NCBI GenBank assembly: GCA_903840265.1
Contig: CAIMFH010000201.1
Coordinates: forward strand, 124,001 to 188,000
Length of the DNA: 64,000 nucleotides
Direction of reading: 5' to 3'
From: an uncultured Schlesneria sp.
GTDB lineage: Bacteria; Planctomycetota; Planctomycetia; Planctomycetales; Planctomycetaceae
Under the pieces are notes generated by a model. That model saw nothing but the letters and a program-made list of their open reading frames with translations. It was not told where the DNA came from and searched no databases. Made by a program: the position numbers and the translations under genes. This document shows, piece by piece, positions 59,978-64,000 of this stretch; the stretch's first letter is position 1; every line of letters begins with the position of its first letter.

Positions 59978-60820
59978 TTACTCTTCGCTCGGGCGAGCTC
60001 GATTGGCCCAATGACCTTTCGGATCACTGCCGCTGACCCAGACACCTTTCAGATTCCAATCCATGTAAGCATGCACGTCCACCGGCGCATATCGCAGCGT
60101 CAGGCCGCAGCGACGACGATCAGACGCATTCGCCTCCGAGCCGTGCAGCAGCAAGTCCGAGTGCAAGCTGATCTCGCCCGCCTTCAGGCAATCATCAACG
60201 AAGTGGCCGTACTGTTCGACATTCTCGATCGTTTGATTGAGAACATTGTGTTCCGCGGGATCACTGGGCCGAAACGTCATCGCGCCGTGATGATGTGAGC
60301 CGGCAACAAATCGCATGCACGCGTTTTCGACATCGGCGTCATCCACCGCCAGCCACACAGTCACCGCCTTCGACGGCGTCAGCGGCCAATAGCTGGAATC
60401 CTGATGCCAGGCAACGCTTTTGCCGTCCTTCGGCATCTTGCAGAAAAAGTGAGAGCCCCAGCCCACCACATTCTCACCCAGCAGGTCCTTCACACAGGCC
60501 ACGATTTTCGCCTGAGTGACGATGTCCCAAACTTGCCCATATCGCAGATGAGCGGAACTGATCGAATAACTGTCGCCACCAGCCGCCACAACTTGGGCCA
60601 GCAGGCGATCAAAATATTGGCGAATGTCGGCGATCTCGGTTTCCGAATAGACGCGGATTCCTTTGACATAGCCTTCGCGATTGAACTGCTCGATCTGTGC
60701 CGCAGTCAAAATCTTCGGTGCCGGATTCACAACCTGATGAAAGCTGAGATCACGAGGCAACTTCGCCAGCTCATTGTGATCGAGAACAGCTTTAAACTGC
60801 GTCGGCGAGGCAGCAGACAT
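59978..60820 (-). CDS. Phytanoyl-CoA dioxygenase family protein
   Basis: 280 residues. The iron site is WHQDSSYW (His139, Asp141) with distal His226 (HSDLLLHGSEAN), and a 2-oxoglutarate-binding Arg is in RRCGLTLRYAP. The family uses Fe(II) and 2-oxoglutarate to hydroxylate small molecules. Members are very numerous in Planctomycetes, usually unassigned. It stands alone between two same-strand genes. The Asp141 and both His are intact so it is likely active. Confidence 0.9.
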   Translation of the reverse strand: MSAASPTQFKAVLDHNELAKLPRDLSFHQVVNPAPKILTAAQIEQFNREGYVKGIRVYSETEIADIRQYFDRLLAQVVAAGGDSYSISSAHLRYGQVWDIVTQAKIVACVKDLLGENVVGWGSHFFCKMPKDGKSVAWHQDSSYWPLTPSKAVTVWLAVDDADVENACMRFVAGSHHHGAMTFRPSDPAEHNVLNQTIENVEQYGHFVDDCLKAGEISLHSDLLLHGSEANASDRRRCGLTLRYAPVDVHAYMDWNLKGVWVSGSDPKGHWANRARPSEE

Positions 60821-60904
60821 GAGTCAGATTCCTGAAGAGTCAACGTGGCAGATCCCGGGCCATTTAGTATACCGGCCTTCGGCCTGTGCGTGAAAACCTC
60901 TTCC

Positions 60905-62314
60905 TCAGATTTCCCGTTCCGGAGGTCGGTAAAATAGAGCCACGGGCAGCATCAGCAGCGCCGCGAATCCAAACAGCGATGCGGGCGGCAGCTCCAGCCA
61001 GTTGATGAGAATGAGCTGACCGACGAAATAAACTCCCCCCGAGCCCGCGATCCCAATCCAGTTCAGCAGATTCATCGCTCCGATAATGCGGCCCTTCTGA
61101 TCGCTGGGGGCGGCCGCTTGCAAATAAACCTGCAGCGGCACGCTGAAGAATCCCGCGAACAAACCAACCGAAATCAGGGCCACCACGCTGCCATAGAGTC
61201 CCAGCAGAGACCCTCTTTGAGAAGGATCGACCTTGGCGACGACCGCAGGCTCGGACTTCGTTTCAGCGTGATCGGCGGCTTGCGCTTTCTGCGGCGCAAC
61301 TTGTTTCGCTTGCCGAATCTCGTCGCGAACCGCATCGAATCCCGGTCCCGGCAAACACAGCGCCGCCAGACTTGCGGTCAGCCCCCACGCACCCATGCGA
61401 ATCATCCAGCCGCGGACTCGGTTTTTCGACAGCATTCCCGCCAAAACGCAGCCAACTGCGATTCCGAGCCCTGTCGTGGCGGCCATGATCCCCGTCGTCA
61501 GATCGTTCAGCCCCAGTTGCTTTTTCCCAAACGCGTTAATGGCGGGCGGATAGACCGTTCCGCCGACAAACCAGAACACCGACGACATCAGCAGCACGCC
61601 GAGTAGCGTCCGGTCCTTCATCAATAGTTTTCGCGTCTCCGTTGGAATGGCGACCGAAGTCCAGTCGAACCGAAGCCCCGGCTGCGCGATCGGCGTCGGC
61701 CGAATCAGCAGTGAAGTTGCCAAGCCCGTCACCGCGATGACCAGGCAGGGCAGGCTCGCGATCCACAAGCGATCGTTAAAGGCATGTTTTGCGGCCCCGG
61801 CGGCGGACAGTCCGAAAATGATTGCCAGAAACGTTGCCATCAACATCGAACCATTGGCCCGCGGCAAATCGCTGGTCCGCAGCAATTCCGGCAGAATGCC
61901 ATATTTGGAAGGACCGAAGAACGCGCTATGCACCCCCATCAGGCACAGCACGCCCATCAAAACCGACAGATTTCCCGACACGAAGCCCGCCATTCCCAGC
62001 AGCACGATCACAAATTCGGCCGCTTTGCACAGCACAATGATCGTTCGTTTGCTGTATCTGTCCGACAGAAACCCCGCAAAACCGGAAAAGGCGATAAACG
62101 GCCAGGCAAACAGGATCATCGCCAAGCCCTGAGCGTCACTTCCGCCTTCACGAGCCCGATCGATACACAGCAGCAACACCAGTTGCTTAAACAGATTATC
62201 GTTGAAGGCTCCCAGAAACTGAGTCAGATTCAATCCCCAGAACGACCGGTCCTGCAGCAGAGGCGGATGGGAATTGTCCTGATCGGCGGGAAGCATCGTG
62301 CTGGCCATGATCAA
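60905..62314 (-). CDS. MFS transporter, LplT-like
   Basis: 469 residues with about 12 helices. DRSFWGLNLTQFLGAFNDNL is the typical start of the LplT/Aas MFS group, which flips lysophospholipids across the inner membrane in E. coli. The MFS loop 2-3 motif reads GFLSDRYSKRTII. A long polar insertion of about 50 residues between helices 8 and 9 (KQVAPQKAQAADHAETKSEP) is unlike E. coli LplT. There is no fused acyltransferase. The start MIMAS has two possible Met. It is a single gene and diverges from the next one. Confidence 0.83.
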   Translation of the reverse strand: MIMASTMLPADQDNSHPPLLQDRSFWGLNLTQFLGAFNDNLFKQLVLLLCIDRAREGGSDAQGLAMILFAWPFIAFSGFAGFLSDRYSKRTIIVLCKAAEFVIVLLGMAGFVSGNLSVLMGVLCLMGVHSAFFGPSKYGILPELLRTSDLPRANGSMLMATFLAIIFGLSAAGAAKHAFNDRLWIASLPCLVIAVTGLATSLLIRPTPIAQPGLRFDWTSVAIPTETRKLLMKDRTLLGVLLMSSVFWFVGGTVYPPAINAFGKKQLGLNDLTTGIMAATTGLGIAVGCVLAGMLSKNRVRGWMIRMGAWGLTASLAALCLPGPGFDAVRDEIRQAKQVAPQKAQAADHAETKSEPAVVAKVDPSQRGSLLGLYGSVVALISVGLFAGFFSVPLQVYLQAAAPSDQKGRIIGAMNLLNWIGIAGSGGVYFVGQLILINWLELPPASLFGFAALLMLPVALFYRPPEREI

Positions 62315-62579
62315 TCCGTTGAGTTTAAGGCTTCGCCGGGACGACCGAATCGCCGCCGATCCGGTGCTGTGTGCCCACTATCCACGATCCGTCCACGACT
62401 ATCTACTGCACCGGCCGGTCCGGGAATCCTGTCGAGACGTTCAATTCGACGAAAGAAGCTTGCGAAGTCGACGCGGGCGCGGTTTATTCTGTAGTAGCAA
62501 GTCTTTAACGAGTCCACTGAGGCGGAAGCGTCATCCCTCAGAAGACTCCAAACATCTTTGACTGATGGAAAGCCAGCCG

Positions 62580-64000
62580 ATGAAATCACGGTTGCTTGCA
62601 GTAGCCACCACCCTGGTGTGGCTCGCCAGTGCGAATATCTCTTTCGCCGCAGAACCTTTTCTGGACTTCGTGCAGGGACTGCGTGATCGACAATATTACG
62701 ATTACGCATTGATCTACCTGGACCAGATTTCCGCCAAGGACAGCACGCCTGCCGAAATCAAGCAGGTTGTCCCTTACCAGAAGGCCATCGTCCTTCAGGA
62801 AAGTGCCCGCACGAACCGCTCGGCCGATCGGCAACTGGAGCAGTTGAATCAGGCCGAAGCCTATCTCGAAGAGTTCGTGAAGGCGAATCCAAATCATCCG
62901 AGCGCCGCCGACGCCAACTCGGACCGAGCCACCATTCTGCTGGACAAAGGCCGAGCGGAAGTCTTGCAGTCCAAGGCTCCTTCCAATCAGGGAACAAAGC
63001 GAGACTTCCAGAATAAAGCTCGCGAAACGATCGCCAAAGCCCGCACGGTCTTCCAGACCGCCTACGACCAGCACGAAGCCAACTTCAAGAAGTTTCCCGC
63101 CTTCATCGATCAGAAGATGGATCCGCAACAGTACAGCGCGCGAGCCAAGACCGAGCAGAATCTGATCACCGCCTCGCTGATGCTGGGACGCTGCACCTAC
63201 GAGGAAGCTCAAACCTACGAGCCAGATTCGAACGACTTCAAGCAACTGCTCAGCAAAGCGGCTGAAGAGTTCGAAAAGATGCATCAGAAATATCGCAGCC
63301 AGGTCGGCGGCCTGTATGCACGAGCCTACCAAGGTAAGTGCTACGAAGAGCAGCGCGATTTGCAGAAGGCGATGGGGATCTACAAGGAACTGCTGGACCA
63401 TCCCGGTAACGATCCCGCTTTGTCCGCCCTGAAAACGCAAACGCTCTACTTCATGTTGATCTGCCTCAACAGCAAGGAACGGCACGACTACGAGTTAGCC
63501 TCCAATCTGGCCGAAGAGTGGTTGAAGAAGCATCCCGGTGAAGCCAACTCGCAATATGGATTGGGTATTCAGTGGGAACAGGCGCGAGCCTACGAGGCCC
63601 TCGGTGACAACCGCGACCTGGTCAAGATCGATCAGGAACGCTACTGGAAACAGGCGCGCAATGCGGCCAACCAGATCCAGAAACTGCAGAGTGAGTATCG
63701 GGATCTCGCGAATTCGCTGAACCAGCGGATGACGGTGAAGTTGGGCGGCAAGGAAAAGGCTCCCGCCGATTTCGACACAGCCGTCGGGTTGGCCCGTCAG
63801 GCATTCTCCACCGCGCAGGACATCAAAAAGGAACTCGACGCCGAAGTCGCGAGAAAGGCACCTGCCGAGGATATCGCAAAGCTGAAGACAGACTGGACGA
63901 ACGAACTGAATGACGCCTTGCACAACTTCGAATTGGCGTTTGCACTCGCCAAGCCAAGCGATGCCAAGAAAGACTTGCTGCAGGCTCGTCTGTTTTACGC
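62580..64000 (+). CDS. Secreted TPR-like protein (runs off right edge)
   Basis: 473 codons in view; the frame stays open to the window's end, so the gene is incomplete here. It begins with a Sec signal (LLAVATTLVWLASANISFAA) and then helical repeats: YYDYALIYLDQISAKD, EQLNQAEAYLEEFVKANPNH, RAYQGKCYEEQRDLQKAMGI and YELASNLAEEWLKKHPGEAN. The helices look like TPR/Sel1-type units involved in protein binding. The ATG 62580 lies about 265 bases from the divergent MFS gene. No enzymatic motif is seen in the visible part. A long open frame on the opposite strand (62586-63485) is a shadow. Confidence 0.85.
   Translation, partial: MKSRLLAVATTLVWLASANISFAAEPFLDFVQGLRDRQYYDYALIYLDQISAKDSTPAEIKQVVPYQKAIVLQESARTNRSADRQLEQLNQAEAYLEEFVKANPNHPSAADANSDRATILLDKGRAEVLQSKAPSNQGTKRDFQNKARETIAKARTVFQTAYDQHEANFKKFPAFIDQKMDPQQYSARAKTEQNLITASLMLGRCTYEEAQTYEPDSNDFKQLLSKAAEEFEKMHQKYRSQVGGLYARAYQGKCYEEQRDLQKAMGIYKELLDHPGNDPALSALKTQTLYFMLICLNSKERHDYELASNLAEEWLKKHPGEANSQYGLGIQWEQARAYEALGDNRDLVKIDQERYWKQARNAANQIQKLQSEYRDLANSLNQRMTVKLGGKEKAPADFDTAVGLARQAFSTAQDIKKELDAEVARKAPAEDIAKLKTDWTNELNDALHNFELAFALAKPSDAKKDLLQARLFY

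Noticed and set aside
62586..63485. Minus-strand open frame of 299 codons opposite the TPR-like gene
   Set aside because: It is a hydrophobic-looking shadow of the real plus-strand frame, which has a signal peptide and helical repeats.
1..64000. tRNA, rRNA, CRISPR array or prophage
   Set aside because: I looked for T-loop-like GGTTCGAATCC strings, regularly spaced repeats and phage structural genes and found none; a tRNA/CRISPR scan by program would be decisive.

Overview
The window reads as a piece of a Planctomycetes chromosome (order Planctomycetales most likely). This is inferred from gene content and repeats; there is no marker gene such as 16S rRNA in view. Pointers are a bacterial MfnB-type (methanofuran-pathway) gene, a Tat-exported ceramidase-like enzyme, a GYF_2 multi-repeat protein, a PH-like/ABC exporter paired with a DUF1854 protein, many secreted TPR and carbohydrate enzymes, short genes of a planctomycete look, and dispersed palindromic repeats of a type I associate with this phylum. 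Gene density is high, both strands are used, and most transcription units are one to four genes long. No tRNA, rRNA, CRISPR array, intact insertion sequence or prophage was recognised.

Layout. 1-1.6 kb: three Tad-pilus minor-pilin-like genes on the minus strand, the last running off the left edge. 2-8 kb: an EEP nuclease/phosphatase diverges from a plus-strand run comEC, mfnB-like, crotonase, phosphate acyltransferase. 8-10.8 kb: FHA-like protein and ceramidase-like enzyme. 10.8-13.4 kb: a two-component cluster that is visibly decaying (5'-truncated receiver, sensor kinase split by a frameshift and a stop) but still ends in an intact FixJ-type regulator. 13.5-20.5 kb: fatty acid desaturase, two very small envelope genes, a secreted glycosidase with nitroreductase and a secreted unknown, an M50-like membrane protein, and AlgH/YqgE. 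20.5-23.3 kb: AdoMet decarboxylase, three tandem Hsp20 genes behind an extended -10 promoter, and a small conserved-looking gene. 23.5-30.1 kb: membrane coiled-coil protein, methyltransferase-like protein, GYF_2 protein, a GT2/YdjC pair and a GT87 membrane enzyme.

30.2-34.7 kb: a zinc-ribbon microprotein, then translationally coupled treZ and glycogen debranching genes, which suggest trehalose and glycogen metabolism. 35.2-38.5 kb: Tat-exported beta-propeller, sialate O-acetylesterase, and a one-haem cytochrome. 38.6-49.1 kb: Ser/Thr kinase, DUF1854/ABC pair, K+ channel with RCK domains and an unusual filter, hydroxysqualene dehydroxylase-like HpnE, ComF, HemC, Nudix hydrolase and FabI. 49.4-50.7 kb is the least gene-like stretch: a small ORF, the tail of a dead transposase, and a repeat-rich region with a large fold-back. 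50.7-64 kb: a secreted TPR metallopeptidase, DinB protein, two big multi-membrane proteins, quinone oxidoreductase, phytanoyl-CoA-type dioxygenase, LplT-like MFS carrier, and a secreted TPR-like protein open at the right edge.

Most of the window is ordinary. The best leads are the split sensor kinase with a T TTT TTT slippery site, the crotonase lacking both catalytic glutamates, the K+ channel with an altered filter, the Hsp20 leader with a hairpin, and the repeat/IS-remnant island near 50 kb. I did not find a clearly new multi-gene system.
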